From: Myxococcaceae bacterium JPH2
GTDB taxonomy: Bacteria > Myxococcota > Myxococcia > Myxococcales > Myxococcaceae
Assembly (NCBI GenBank): GCA_016458225.1
Contig: JAEMGR010000010.1
Location: 185,969 to 249,968 of the forward strand
Direction: 5' to 3'
Length of the DNA: 64,000 nt
A program made the translations under genes and the position numbers. Under the pieces are notes generated by a model that ran no database searches, was not told the DNA's origin, and was given only the letters and a program-made list of their open reading frames with translations. Each line of letters opens with the position of its first letter. Positions within the stretch are counted from its first letter, which is position 1. Positions 13,000 through 23,489 of the stretch are shown here, in pieces.

Positions 13000-14487
13000 G
13001 GGCTCCAAGTCCTTCGCGTCCCAGCCCCCGCCCAGGGCCTTGATGAGCCCCACCGCCGAAACCATCCGCTGGCCTGAGAGGTTCACCCACTTCTGCTCGG
13101 CGGCGAAGGCGGTCGTCTGCGCGACGAGGACCTCCAGGTAGGTCGCCGTGCCGGCCTTGTATTGGTGGGTGGAGATCTCCAGGGCCTGCTTCGCGGACTC
13201 GACCGCCGACTGCTGAAAGACCAACTCCTGCTCGAGGACCCGCAGCGAGACAAGCGCGTCCTCCACGTCCTGGAACGCGGAGAGCACCGTCTGCCGATAC
13301 TCGGCCACGCTCTGCGCATAGACGGCACGCGCCGCATCCGTCTGTGCCAGTCGCTGCCCGCCGTCGAACAAGGTCGCGACCAACTGCGGCCCGAGTGACC
13401 ACACCCACGCGGGCGCGCTCAACCACTTCGACAAGGCCGCGCTGGTGAAGCCAGTGGACGCGGAGAGCGACAGGTCCGGGAAGAACGCGGCGATCGCCAC
13501 GCCAATCTGTTCGTTCGCGGCGGCGGCCTTGCGCTCGGCCGCTGCGACATCCGGGCGTCGCTCCAGCAGCGACGAGGGGAGGCGCGCGGGAATCGGCGGC
13601 GGCACGGCCCGGAGTGGAGTTCGCGGGAGTGCGAAGCCAGACGCGGGCTCGCCCACCAGCACGGCGATCGCGTGCTCCAACTGCGCTCGGGCAATCTCAT
13701 TCTCCACCGCGGCGGCGCGCGAGAGCTGCACCTGCGTCTGGGCCTGAAGCACATCGGCCCGAGACACCAAGCCCTGCGTGTAGCGATTCTGGGTGAGCGT
13801 GAGGAGCCGCTCGTTCGCGGCGACCGTGTCATCCAGCAACCTCTGGCTCGCATCCAGGGCCCGGAGCTGAAAGTAGCTCTGCGCGAGCATCGCCTGGGCG
13901 GACAGCTTCGCGTTCGCCAGGTTCGCGGCGGCGCCCTGTGCCGAAGCCTTCGCGCTCGCCAGTTGACGGCGCACGCGCCCCCAGAGGTCCAACTCCCACG
14001 AGGCATCCACCGACAATCGGTAGATATTGCCCGTCCCGCTGCTCCCCGTGGTGGGCGCCGTCGTCGGTGTGGAGTTCGTTCCTCCCGTGCGCGATGCACC
14101 CCGAGCCCGAGTGGCGGAGGCGGATGCGCCCACCTCCGGGAACCACGCGGCGCGCGCTTGAGCGACCAGTGCTCGCGCCTGCCAGTACGCCGCCTCGAAG
14201 CCCGCGACCGTCTGGTTCGCGCTGGCCACACGCGCTTCCAGCGCATTCAACTCGGGCTCTTGAAACACTTCCCACCACGGGCCGCGCTCGCGCTCGTCGT
14301 TGGGGCGCGCGGGCATCCACCCATTCGAGGCCTCCTTGAAGTGCGCTGGCACCACGACGTTCGGGCGCCGGTAGGTCGGCCCCACGGGACAGCCCACCCC
14401 CAGCCAGCTCGCGAGCAGCACGAGCCCCCAACGACCGCGCAGTGCAACCCTTCCCCTACTCCGCCATGACGAGAAGTCGCCGGACAT
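12988..14487 (-). CDS. Outer-membrane efflux lipoprotein (OprM/NodT type)
   Basis: This encodes 499 residues from the ATG at 14487 (GGAG 6 bases upstream). It has a lipoprotein signal with lipobox L-G-V-G-C, then the family opening CPVGPTYRRP and two repeats of the outer-membrane efflux fold with long coiled helices (for example ARVASANQTVAGFEAAYWQA). It forms the trimeric outer-membrane channel of a tripartite RND pump. It is the last gene of the leftward unit, 15 bases after the second RND gene, so it probably serves the two pumps encoded upstream. Confidence 0.93.
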   Translation of the reverse strand: MSGDFSSWRSRGRVALRGRWGLVLLASWLGVGCPVGPTYRRPNVVVPAHFKEASNGWMPARPNDERERGPWWEVFQEPELNALEARVASANQTVAGFEAAYWQARALVAQARAAWFPEVGASASATRARGASRTGGTNSTPTTAPTTGSSGTGNIYRLSVDASWELDLWGRVRRQLASAKASAQGAAANLANAKLSAQAMLAQSYFQLRALDASQRLLDDTVAANERLLTLTQNRYTQGLVSRADVLQAQTQVQLSRAAAVENEIARAQLEHAIAVLVGEPASGFALPRTPLRAVPPPIPARLPSSLLERRPDVAAAERKAAAANEQIGVAIAAFFPDLSLSASTGFTSAALSKWLSAPAWVWSLGPQLVATLFDGGQRLAQTDAARAVYAQSVAEYRQTVLSAFQDVEDALVSLRVLEQELVFQQSAVESAKQALEISTHQYKAGTATYLEVLVAQTTAFAAEQKWVNLSGQRMVSAVGLIKALGGGWDAKDLEPAEK

Positions 14488-14502
14488 CACTCGCTCCACA
14501 CC

Positions 14503-17500
14503 TCAAGGGGCCGCGGCGCGCGGGGCTCCGCGCACGAGCCGCCGTGCCCGGATCCCCAGCCGATCGAGGGTCAGGTAGATGACCGGCGTCGTGTAGAGGG
14601 TCAGCACCTGGCTCACGCAGAGTCCACCGACAATGGCGATGCCCAACGGTCGCCGAAGCTCCGATCCCACGCCCGTCCCCAACGCGAGCGGCAGCGCCCC
14701 CAGCAACGCGGCCATGGTCGTCATCAAGATGGGCCGAAGCCGCAGCTGCGCCGCGCGGAAGATGGCGTCACGCGGGCTCGCGCCGCCGCGCTCCTCCGAC
14801 AGCGCGAAGTCGATCATCATGATGGCGTTCTTCTTCACGATGCCGATCAGCAAGATGATGCCGATCAACGCGATGATGGACAGGTCCAACCGGCACACGA
14901 GCAGCGCGAGCAGCGCCCCCACTCCCGCGGAAGGCAGCGTGGACAGGATGGTGATGGGGTGCAGCGTGCTCTCGTACAGGATGCCGAGCACCACATAGAC
15001 AGCGAACAGCGCCGCCGCGATGAGCAGGGGCTCCGATGCGAGCGAGGACTGGAACGCCTGCGCCGTCCCGCTGAAGTTGCCGCGAATCCCCGCGGGCAGG
15101 ACCATCTGGTGGACGGCCTCCTCCACCGCGCTCACCACCGTGCCCAGCGAGGCCCCCGGCAGGAGGTTGAACGAGAGGGTCGCCGAGGGGAACTGTCCCT
15201 GGTGGTTCACCGACAACAGCGTCGAAGCGGGCGCGAAGGTCGCGAACGCGGACAGGGGAACCTGCTGGCCTTCGCTCCCTCGGACATAGACGACGTCGAG
15301 GCTCTCGGGGCGCTGCCAGTACTGTTTCTGGACCACCATGACCACGTGGTACTGGTTGCGCTCGGTGTACATCGTCGACACCTGCCGCTGCCCGAAGGCG
15401 TCGTAGAGCGTGCTGTCGATCGCCGCGGCGGTGATGCCGAAGCGAGAGGCCGTGTCATGGTCGACCGTGACGAACGCCTCCAGCCCATGGTCGCGCTGAT
15501 CGCTGTTGATGTCGGCGAGCCCTGGCACCTGCTGCAGCCGCTCCATCACCCGAGGCGCCCAGGTCGTCAGCACCGACAGGTTGTCCGAGGACAGGGTGTA
15601 CTGGAACTGCGCCCCACCCTGCCGCCCGCCAATCACCAGGTCCTGCGCGGACTGCATGAACAGTGATGAGCCGGGCACTCGCGCGAGCTTTCCTCGGAGC
15701 CGGTTGATGACCGTGTCCGCGGAGACCTTCCGCTCCGCCAGCGGCTTGAGCGTGACGAAGAAGGACCCCGAGTTCGACGAACTGCCTGAGCCACCCACCG
15801 AGCCCGAGACCGCCTCGACCGCCGGATCCGCGCCGATGATGCGCGCGTACTCGATGAACTTGCGCGACAGCGCCTCGAACGAGATGTCCTGCTCGGCCTG
15901 GACGGTCGCGCTGATGCGCCCCGTGTCCTGCTGGGGAAAGAAGCCCTTGGGCACGACGACGAACAAGTACCCATTCAGCACGATGGCCGCGGCCATGACG
16001 AACAGCAGGAGCCCCGGGTGCGCGAGCGCCCAGCTCAAGCTGCGCGCATAGCCTTCCCGCATGCGCTCGAAGGGACGCATGAAGCGCGAGGGCTTCTTCG
16101 CGCCTCGGACGGGTGAACGCAGCAGTCGGGAGCACATCACCGGCGTCACGGTGAGCGACACCAGCAGCGAGACGAAGATGGCCACCGACAGGGTGACGGC
16201 GAACTCGCGGAACAGGCGCCCGACGATGCCTCCCATCAGGAGGATGGGGATGAACACGGCGATGAGCGAGATGCTCATCGACAGCACCGTGAAGCCCACC
16301 TCGCGCGCGCCTCGCAGCGCGGCCTCCAACGGGGGGAGCCCCTCTTCCAGGTGACGCTGGATGTCCTCCAACACCACGATGGCGTCGTCCACGACAAAAC
16401 CCGTGGAGATGGTCAGCGCCATCATCGACAGGTTGTCCAGGCTGTAGCCCAGCAGGTACATCGCCGCGAAGGTGCCGAGGAGCGACAGCGGGACCGCCAC
16501 GCTCGGAATCAACGTCGCGCGAGCGCTGCCGAGGAACACGAACACCACGAAGATGACCAGGGCGATGGCCAGCACGAGCGTCACCTCGACGTCGTGCAGC
16601 GAGGCGCGAATCGTGGTCGTCCGGTCCATCGTCACCGCCGTGTCGATGCCCGCGGGCAGTGACGCCTGGAAGGTGGGCAGCAGCTCGCGGATGGCATCCA
16701 CGGTGTCGATGACGTTGGCCCCGGGCTGCTTGAAGATGACGAGCAGCACGGCCTGCTTGCCGTTCGCCAGCCCCAGGCTGTGCACGTCCTCCACGTTGTC
16801 GTCCGTGACGTCCGCCACGTCCTCCAGCCGCACCCGCGACCCGTCCTGGGACAGCACGGTGATGGCCTTGTACTGCGCCGCCGTGAAGAGCTGATCCGTC
16901 GCGGTGACGCTGTAGGCGCGAGGCCCCTCCTCCAGCTGGCCCTTGGGCCGGTTCGCGTTCTGCGCGGCGATGGCGGTGCGAACACCATCCAGGCCGAGCC
17001 CCAGCTTGTTCACCGCGGTGGGGTTCACCTCCACGCGCACGGCCGGCAGCGCGCCACCGCCCACGATGACCTGCCCCACGCCCTTCACCTGCGCCAGCTT
17101 CTGTTGGAGGCGCGTGGAGGCCACGTCATACATCTGGCCGCGCGTGTACGTATCCGACGTGAGCGCGAGCAACAGGATGGGCGCGTCCGCCGGATTCACC
17201 TTCCGGTAGGTCGGGTTGTTTGGCAGGTTGGCCGGCAGATTGCCGCGCGCGGCGTTGATGGCGGCCTGCACGTCCCGCGCGGCGCCGTCGATGTTCCGCG
17301 ACAGGTCGAACTGCACGACGATGCTCGTGGAGCCGAGCCCGCTCGAGGACGTCATCTGCGTGATGCCCGCGATGCGCCCGAGCTGCCGCTCCAACGGCGT
17401 GGCCACGGAGGTCGCCATGACCCGAGGGCTCGCGCCCGGCAGCGCGGCCTGCACGCTGATGGTCGGGAACTCCACCTGCGGCAGCGGCGCGACAGGCAGC

Positions 17501-17592
17501 AGCGTGAAGGCGAGCGCCCCCAACAGCGCCGTGCCCAGCGCGAGCAGCGACGTGGCGATGGGCCGCGCGATGAAGGGCGCCGAGAGGTTCAT
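14503..17592 (-). CDS. RND efflux transporter, MdtC-like
   Basis: This encodes 1029 residues, starting at the ATG at 17592 that overlaps the stop of the MdtB-like gene by 4 bases. It has twelve predicted transmembrane helices and two large periplasmic loops. The N-terminal segment ([13 protein letters not shown], then [14 protein letters not shown], and [13 protein letters not shown]) and the [14 protein letters not shown] stretch follow MdtC rather than MdtB. The proton-relay region around [13 protein letters not shown] in helix 4 is intact. It is an inner-membrane proton antiporter, in known cases working as an MdtB2C heterotrimer exporting bile salts, novobiocin and similar compounds. The substrate here is unknown. 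Confidence 0.93.
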   Translation of the reverse strand: MNLSAPFIARPIATSLLALGTALLGALAFTLLPVAPLPQVEFPTISVQAALPGASPRVMATSVATPLERQLGRIAGITQMTSSSGLGSTSIVVQFDLSRNIDGAARDVQAAINAARGNLPANLPNNPTYRKVNPADAPILLLALTSDTYTRGQMYDVASTRLQQKLAQVKGVGQVIVGGGALPAVRVEVNPTAVNKLGLGLDGVRTAIAAQNANRPKGQLEEGPRAYSVTATDQLFTAAQYKAITVLSQDGSRVRLEDVADVTDDNVEDVHSLGLANGKQAVLLVIFKQPGANVIDTVDAIRELLPTFQASLPAGIDTAVTMDRTTTIRASLHDVEVTLVLAIALVIFVVFVFLGSARATLIPSVAVPLSLLGTFAAMYLLGYSLDNLSMMALTISTGFVVDDAIVVLEDIQRHLEEGLPPLEAALRGAREVGFTVLSMSISLIAVFIPILLMGGIVGRLFREFAVTLSVAIFVSLLVSLTVTPVMCSRLLRSPVRGAKKPSRFMRPFERMREGYARSLSWALAHPGLLLFVMAAAIVLNGYLFVVVPKGFFPQQDTGRISATVQAEQDISFEALSRKFIEYARIIGADPAVEAVSGSVGGSGSSSNSGSFFVTLKPLAERKVSADTVINRLRGKLARVPGSSLFMQSAQDLVIGGRQGGAQFQYTLSSDNLSVLTTWAPRVMERLQQVPGLADINSDQRDHGLEAFVTVDHDTASRFGITAAAIDSTLYDAFGQRQVSTMYTERNQYHVVMVVQKQYWQRPESLDVVYVRGSEGQQVPLSAFATFAPASTLLSVNHQGQFPSATLSFNLLPGASLGTVVSAVEEAVHQMVLPAGIRGNFSGTAQAFQSSLASEPLLIAAALFAVYVVLGILYESTLHPITILSTLPSAGVGALLALLVCRLDLSIIALIGIILLIGIVKKNAIMMIDFALSEERGGASPRDAIFRAAQLRLRPILMTTMAALLGALPLALGTGVGSELRRPLGIAIVGGLCVSQVLTLYTTPVIYLTLDRLGIRARRLVRGAPRAAAP

Positions 17593-20500
17593 TCCGAGGG
17601 CGCCTCTCTCGGGGGCGTCATCCCCCCGCGCCGCGACGTGCCTCGCGTGAACCGCCGCGAGAGATGGTCGAAGCCGATGTAGATGACCGGCGTGGTGAAG
17701 AGCGTCAGCAGCTGACTCACCGTCAGCCCGCCGATGATGGCGATGCCCAAGGGCCGCCGAAGCTCCGCGCCCATGCCACTGCCCAGCGCGAGCGGCACCG
17801 CGCCGAGCATCGACGCGAGCGTCGTCATGAGGATGGGACGAAAGCGCAGGAGGCACGCCTCGTGGATCGCCTCCTCCGCGCTCCGCCCGTGGACGCGCTC
17901 CGCCTCCAGCGCGAAGTCGATCATCATGATGGCGTTCTTCATCACGATGCCGATGAGCAGGATGACGCCGATGAGGGCGATGACGCCCAGGTCGATGGCG
18001 CACAGCCACAGCGCGAGCAGCGCCCCCATCCCCGCCGACGGCAGCGTGGAGAGGATGGTGAGCGGGTGGATGTACGACTCGTACAGGATGCCCAGCACCA
18101 GGTAGACGACCACGACGGCGGCCAGAACGAGGAAGCCCTCGTTGGCCAGTGAGTCCTGGAACGTGCGCGCCGTGCCCTCGAACTGGGTCTGCACCGACAA
18201 CGGGACGCCCAGGCTCGCCTTCGCCCGGTCGAACACGCGGACGACCTCCGACAGCGAGGTGCCGGGCTCGGGATTGAAAGAGACGATGGCGACCGGGAAC
18301 TGGCCCTGTCGGTTGATGGTGAGCGGCCCCACCCCCGAGGACACGCGCGTGAAGGCAGACAGGGGCACGGGCAGGCCCGCCGCCGATTGGAGATAGAGCC
18401 CGTCCATGGGCTGCGTGGCGCGCTGCTGCTCCGGCAGGACCTCCAGCACCACGTGGTACTGATTGAGCTGCGTGAAGATGGTGGAGACCTGACGCTGGCC
18501 GAAGGCGTCATACAGCGCGTCGTCCACCTGCTGCGGCGTGATGCCCAGACGCGAGGCGGTGTCGCGATCGAGGTCCAGGTTCATCCGGAGCCCTTCATCT
18601 TGGAGGTCGCTGGATACCTGTCCCAGCTCGGGCTGCCCGCGCAGGTAGTCCACCAGCCGCCCGGTCCAGGAGGAGACCTCGGCCGTGTCCGGTGAGCTGA
18701 GGCTGTACTGGTACTGCGTGCGGCTCACCCGCGTGTCGATGGTGAGGTCCTGCACCGGAGTCAGATACAGCGCGATGCCCGGCACCTGCGCGAGCGGTCC
18801 GCTCAAGCGCTGGATGACCTGCGTGGCCGACTCGTCTCGCTGCGACAGTGGCTTGAGGTTGATCAACAGCCGGCCGCTGTTGAGCGTGGTGTTCGTCCCA
18901 TCCACGCCGATGAACGACGTGAGGCTCTCCACCGCGGGGTCCTGCAATACGACGTGCGCCAGCGCTTGCTGCCGCTCGGCCATGGCGGAGAAGGAGATGG
19001 ACTGGGGTGCCTCGCTGATGCCCTGGAGGACACCGGTGTCCTGTACCGGGAAGAAGCCCTTGGGGATGGACCAGAACAGCACCCCCGTGAGCACCAGCGT
19101 GCCCAGCGCGATGAGCAGCGTCACCGGCTGGTGTCGCAGCACCCAGGTCAACGCGACGTCGTAACGCGCCACGAGCCACTGGAAGGCATCCGCCATCGTG
19201 CGCTCGAAGCGGCTCTCACTCCCCGGTGCGTGGTGCCGCAGCAGGCGAGCGCACAGCATGGGTGTGAGCGTCAGGGACACCACGGCGGACAGCAGGATGG
19301 TCACCGCCAAGGTGATGGCGAACTCGCGGAAGAGCCGCCCGACAACGTCCCCCATGAAGAGGAGCGGAATCAGGACGGCGATGAGGGAGACGGTGAGCGA
19401 GAGGATGGTGAAGCCAATCTGCTTCGCCCCCTTCAGCGCGGCCTCCATCGGCGGTGCGCCCCCTTCGATGTAGCGGCTGATGTTCTCGATCATCACGATG
19501 GCGTCGTCGACGACGAAGCCCGTCGCGATGGTGAGCGCCATGAGCGTCAGGTTGTTGAGTGAGAACCCCAGCAGGTACATCGCGCCAAAGGTCCCTACCA
19601 GCGACAGCGGCACGGCCACGCTGGGGATGAACGTGGCGGGCAGGTTGCGCAGGAACAGGAAGATGACCAGCACGACCAGGGCGATGGACAACATCAAGTC
19701 CACCTGCACGTCGTGCACGGAGGCTCGGATGGTCGTCGTGCGGTCGGTCAGCACGGCGACCTTCACCGTCGCGGGGAGCGTGGCCTGGAGCTGGGGCAGC
19801 AGCTTCTTCACGCTGTCCACCACGGCGATGACGTTCGCGCCGGGCTGACGCTGCACGTTGAGGATGACCGCGGGGACGGCGTTCATCCACGCGGCCTGTC
19901 TCGCGTTCTCCGCGCCGTCGAACACCCGCGCCACGTCCGTCAGCCGCACCGGCGCGCCATTGCGATACGCGAGGATGAGCGGCGCGTAGTCCGTGCTGGT
20001 GAGCAACTGGTCGTTCGAGTTGACCGTGAAGGACTGGCGCGGTCCGTCGAAGCTCCCCTTGGGCGTGTTGACGTTCGCCGTGGCCACGGCCGTGCGGATG
20101 TTCTCCAGGGTGAGGCCGCGCGCGGAGAGCGCCGTGGCGTTGGCCTGGATGCGCACGGCGGGCCGCTGTCCGCCGCTGATGCTCACCAACCCCACGCCCG
20201 GAAGTTGCGACAGCTTCTGCGCGAGCCGCGTGTCGGCCAGGTCCTCCACCTTCGGCAGAGGCATCACATCGGACGTCAGCGCCAGGGTGATGACGGGTGT
20301 GTCCGCGGGGTTCACCTTGTTGTAGACGGGCGGGTTGGGCAGGTCGCTCGGGAGCAGGTTCGAGGCCGCGTTGATGGCGGCCTGCACCTGCTGCTCGGCG
20401 ATGTCCAGGCTCATGGTCAGCGTGAACTGGAGGGTGATGACCGAGGCCCCGCCGGAACTCGACGAGGTCATCTGATCCAAGCCAGGCATCTGGCCGAACT

Positions 20501-20702
20501 GCCGCTCCAGCGGCGCGGTGATGGCGGTGGCCATCACGTCCGGGCTCGCGCCCGGATAGAAGGTCATGATCTGGATGGTCGGGTAATTGACCTCGGGCAG
20601 CGCCGAGACGGGCAACAAGCGGTACGCGAGCACCCCGGCGAGCAGGAGCGCGATCATCAACAGCGACGTCGCGATGGGGCGCAGGATGAAGGGCTCGGAC
20701 AT
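17589..20702 (-). CDS. RND efflux transporter, MdtB-like
   Basis: This encodes 1037 residues, a full-length HAE1-type RND protein. It starts with an inner-membrane helix ([20 protein letters not shown]) followed by [16 protein letters not shown]. The segment [20 protein letters not shown] and the following [13 protein letters not shown] are characteristic of Mdt[14 protein letters not shown] (helix 4) carries the paired Asp residues of the proton relay. The ATG directly abuts the stop of the membrane-fusion gene. Together with the next gene it makes the paired-RND arrangement known from mdtABC. Confidence 0.93.
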   Translation of the reverse strand: MSEPFILRPIATSLLMIALLLAGVLAYRLLPVSALPEVNYPTIQIMTFYPGASPDVMATAITAPLERQFGQMPGLDQMTSSSSGGASVITLQFTLTMSLDIAEQQVQAAINAASNLLPSDLPNPPVYNKVNPADTPVITLALTSDVMPLPKVEDLADTRLAQKLSQLPGVGLVSISGGQRPAVRIQANATALSARGLTLENIRTAVATANVNTPKGSFDGPRQSFTVNSNDQLLTSTDYAPLILAYRNGAPVRLTDVARVFDGAENARQAAWMNAVPAVILNVQRQPGANVIAVVDSVKKLLPQLQATLPATVKVAVLTDRTTTIRASVHDVQVDLMLSIALVVLVIFLFLRNLPATFIPSVAVPLSLVGTFGAMYLLGFSLNNLTLMALTIATGFVVDDAIVMIENISRYIEGGAPPMEAALKGAKQIGFTILSLTVSLIAVLIPLLFMGDVVGRLFREFAITLAVTILLSAVVSLTLTPMLCARLLRHHAPGSESRFERTMADAFQWLVARYDVALTWVLRHQPVTLLIALGTLVLTGVLFWSIPKGFFPVQDTGVLQGISEAPQSISFSAMAERQQALAHVVLQDPAVESLTSFIGVDGTNTTLNSGRLLINLKPLSQRDESATQVIQRLSGPLAQVPGIALYLTPVQDLTIDTRVSRTQYQYSLSSPDTAEVSSWTGRLVDYLRGQPELGQVSSDLQDEGLRMNLDLDRDTASRLGITPQQVDDALYDAFGQRQVSTIFTQLNQYHVVLEVLPEQQRATQPMDGLYLQSAAGLPVPLSAFTRVSSGVGPLTINRQGQFPVAIVSFNPEPGTSLSEVVRVFDRAKASLGVPLSVQTQFEGTARTFQDSLANEGFLVLAAVVVVYLVLGILYESYIHPLTILSTLPSAGMGALLALWLCAIDLGVIALIGVILLIGIVMKNAIMMIDFALEAERVHGRSAEEAIHEACLLRFRPILMTTLASMLGAVPLALGSGMGAELRRPLGIAIIGGLTVSQLLTLFTTPVIYIGFDHLSRRFTRGTSRRGGMTPPREAPSE

Positions 20703-21971
20703 TCACCGACCGCCATCCGGCGCGACGCCGGCGGGCTCCTCCTGGCCGCCATCTCGGCCGCTGCCACCCACGGCGGGACCGGGGGCTCGCGACTGAAGCT
20801 GCACGTGGGCGCCGTTCGTGAGCTTGTCCGCGCCCTCGACGACCACGATGTCCCCAGGCTGGACTCCCGTGGACACGACCGTGTCATCCCCCTCCGAGGG
20901 TCCGGTCTTCACCGGCACCACCTCGACGGTGTCGTTCGACTGAACGCGGTAGACGAAGGCCCCGTTCACGCCGTGCTGGATGGCCGCGGTGGGCACCACC
21001 GTCGCGCCGCGCAGGGTGTCGATCATCAACCACGCGTTGACGAACTGCTGCGGGAACAGCGCGAAGTCTGTGTTGGGAAACGTCGCCTTCAGTCGGACGG
21101 TCCCCGTCGTCGGGTCGATCTGATTGTCGACCGTGAGGAGTGTCCCGGTCGCGAGCAGCTTCGTCCCGGTGCGATCGAACGCACGGACCGCCAGAGTCTG
21201 TCCCGTGGACAGCCGCGAGAGAATCTCCGGCACTCGGTCCTCGGGCACGGAGAAGAGCACCGCGATGGGCTGCACGGCGTTGACCACCACCAGCCCATTC
21301 GCGTCGGCCGAGTGGACGATGTTGCCGGGGTCCACCTGTCGCAAGCCCACTCGCCCGCTGACGGGAGCGGTGACGCGGGCGTAGGTGAGATTCAGCCGGG
21401 CCGAAGCGACCGTGCCTCGGTCCGCCTTCACGTTGCCCTCGTACTGGTGCACCAGCGCCTTCTGCGTCTGCAGCGTCTGTTGGGAGACGGAGTCCTGGCT
21501 GAACAGCGTGGTGTAGCGCTCGAGGTCCACCCGTGCGTTCGCCAGCAGGGCTTCGTCGCGATGGAGCTGTCCGAGCGCCTGTTCGAGCTGGACCTGAAAC
21601 GGGCGCGGATCAATCTCGGCCAGGAGGTCGCCCTCTTGGACGAGCTGCCCTTCGCGAAACGCGACCCGCATGAGCTGTCCATCCACACGCGTCCGCACGG
21701 TGACGGTGCTGGTGGGCGTCACGGCGCCGAGCCCCGCGAGGTGCACCGGCACATCGCGCGTGCGAGCCACCGCGGACACGACAGGCTGCGGCCGGCCGGT
21801 GCCGCGAGCCCCAGCCGCTTTCTCAACGGACCCGGCCTCGTGCCGGCGCGCGAGGAGAACCCCCACCGCGACCACACCGAGGCCGACGACCCACCAAGGC
21901 CAGCGACGGCGCCGAGGCTTCGCGGGCGACGGTGGACCGGAAGGCTCGGGCTCGGATGGCGGCGGATTCAT
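20703..21971 (-). CDS. RND periplasmic adaptor (membrane-fusion) protein, MdtA-like
   Basis: This encodes 422 residues from the ATG at 21971; a longer frame exists but its first 19 residues look non-coding. A proline- and basic-rich cytoplasmic tail is followed by one inner-membrane anchor (WPWWVVGLGVVAVGVLLA), then the lipoyl half-motifs, an alpha-hairpin (about QLEQALGQLHRDEALLANAR) and the beta-barrel/membrane-proximal domains. It links the RND pump to the outer-membrane channel. It is the first structural gene of the efflux operon, and 112 bases separate it from the regulator gene upstream. Confidence 0.92.
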   Translation of the reverse strand: MNPPPSEPEPSGPPSPAKPRRRRWPWWVVGLGVVAVGVLLARRHEAGSVEKAAGARGTGRPQPVVSAVARTRDVPVHLAGLGAVTPTSTVTVRTRVDGQLMRVAFREGQLVQEGDLLAEIDPRPFQVQLEQALGQLHRDEALLANARVDLERYTTLFSQDSVSQQTLQTQKALVHQYEGNVKADRGTVASARLNLTYARVTAPVSGRVGLRQVDPGNIVHSADANGLVVVNAVQPIAVLFSVPEDRVPEILSRLSTGQTLAVRAFDRTGTKLLATGTLLTVDNQIDPTTGTVRLKATFPNTDFALFPQQFVNAWLMIDTLRGATVVPTAAIQHGVNGAFVYRVQSNDTVEVVPVKTGPSEGDDTVVSTGVQPGDIVVVEGADKLTNGAHVQLQSRAPGPAVGGSGRDGGQEEPAGVAPDGGR

Positions 21972-22083
21972 GTGCGCATGACAGAGCCCCCAAGGTAGGG
22001 GGGCGTCACGCGCCGACAAGTCAGTCACCCGGGCGGGGTTGCCTGAGCGCCGCTGAACACACGGCGCCCACGCTCACCCGCGG

Positions 22084-23466
22084 CTACACCTTGAGGCCGT
22101 GCCGACGCAGGAGCCGGTAGAGGTACACCCGGTCCATGTCCGCCGCCGACGCGGCCTGCGCCACCTTGCCCTGGTGCAGCGCGAGCAGCGCATCCAGGTA
22201 CTCGCGCTCGAAGGACTCCAGGGCCCGGCGCCGTGCTTCCGCGTAGGGCAGCTTGGGATCGATCGCCGTCTGCGCGACTCCCGGCGACGCGCCCACTTCC
22301 TCGGACGACGGCGGCATGGCGTCCTGGAACACCAGACAGCGCTCCAGATGGTTGCGCAGCTCACGCACGTTCCCGGGCCACGCGGCGCGCTGGAGCTGTG
22401 CGACGAAGTCCGGCGCGGACAACGACTCCACCTGCGCGGGTGTCGCTCCCAATGAAGCCAGGATTCGCTCGGTGATGAGCGCGATGTCCTCGGGGCGCTC
22501 ACGCAGCGACGGAATGAGGATGCGCAGCACCGCGAGCCGAAAGAACAGATCCGAGCGGAAGCGCCCGCCGTTCACCTCGGCGCGCAGGTCCCGGTTCGTG
22601 GCGGCGATGACGCGCACGTTGACCGGTTGATACGTGTTCGAGCCCAGCCGGCGGATCTCCCCCTCCTCCAGCACGCGCAACAGCTTGGGCTGGAGCTCGG
22701 CGGGCAGCTCGCCAATCTCGTCGAGGAAGATGGTGCCCCCATCCGCCTCCTCGAACGCGCCCACGCGGCGCTGCAGGGCCCCGGTGAAGGCGCCCTTCTC
22801 GTGGCCGAACAGCTCGCTCTCCAGCAGGTTCGCGGGAATGGCGCCGCAGTCCAGGGTGAGGAAGGGGCCCGCGGCCCGTGCGCTGGCGCGATGGATGGCC
22901 AACGCCGCGCGGCTCTTGCCCGTGCCCGTCTCTCCCTCCAGGAGCACCGTGGCGTCGCTCGCGGCGGCGCGCTCCATGAGGGCGAAGCTCACGCGCGCCA
23001 CCACCGACGTTCCCACCAGGTCACCGAACACGGTGCGCTCGGAGATGAGCAGGCGGTTGCTCTCGGGGCTGAAGTCGAAGCGGACGCTGACGCGCCCCAG
23101 GCGCAGCACGCTGCCGCCTCGGAGGAAGGCCTCGCGCACGTGCACGCCGTCGAGGATGGTGCCGTTGCGACTGTCCAGGTCGCGCACCCGCGCCCCGTCC
23201 CGATCCACTTTCACTTCGCAGTGGAAGCGCGACACGGTGGGCTCCTCGATGACCAGGTCATTGAGGGCGTGCGAGCCCAGCGAGTAGGTGTCCGCGCTGG
23301 ACTCGCGGAAGAACCCAGGCTGCGGGCCCTCCAACACGGTGAACCGGAAGCGCCGGACCGCGCCGGTGGCGCCGGGGCGCCGGGTCCCAACAGGCAACGT
23401 CTGCTGCGGATCCTCGGAGCTGGAGGCGGGGCGCGCGGAGCCAGATGGCCGCTCGGGAGGAGTCAT
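22084..23466 (-). CDS. FHA-domain sigma-54 enhancer-binding regulator
   Basis: This encodes 460 residues. The N-terminal FHA domain (about residues 40-132) contains SRFHC (79-83) and NGT (101-103), which bind phosphothreonine. A sigma-54 activating AAA+ domain follows: Walker A GETGTGKS (178-185), the sigma-54-contacting GAFTGA loop (225-230), Walker [13 protein letters not shown], and an arginine-finger region. A short Fis-type HTH lies at the C-terminus ([20 protein letters not shown]). FHA activators are a myxobacterial speciality and are thought to respond to Ser/Thr kinases. It is upstream of and codirectional with the efflux operon, so local control is likely; I found no clear -24/-12 promoter in the 112-base gap. 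Confidence 0.92.
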   Translation of the reverse strand: MTPPERPSGSARPASSSEDPQQTLPVGTRRPGATGAVRRFRFTVLEGPQPGFFRESSADTYSLGSHALNDLVIEEPTVSRFHCEVKVDRDGARVRDLDSRNGTILDGVHVREAFLRGGSVLRLGRVSVRFDFSPESNRLLISERTVFGDLVGTSVVARVSFALMERAAASDATVLLEGETGTGKSRAALAIHRASARAAGPFLTLDCGAIPANLLESELFGHEKGAFTGALQRRVGAFEEADGGTIFLDEIGELPAELQPKLLRVLEEGEIRRLGSNTYQPVNVRVIAATNRDLRAEVNGGRFRSDLFFRLAVLRILIPSLRERPEDIALITERILASLGATPAQVESLSAPDFVAQLQRAAWPGNVRELRNHLERCLVFQDAMPPSSEEVGASPGVAQTAIDPKLPYAEARRRALESFEREYLDALLALHQGKVAQAASAADMDRVYLYRLLRRHGLKV

Positions 23467-23489
23467 GTCCCCGATACGCTAGCACCGCT

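Noticed and set aside
19713-21998. Open frame of about 760 codons on the plus strand across the RND and adaptor genes
   Set aside because: It covers parts of two well-supported minus-strand genes and has shadow composition.
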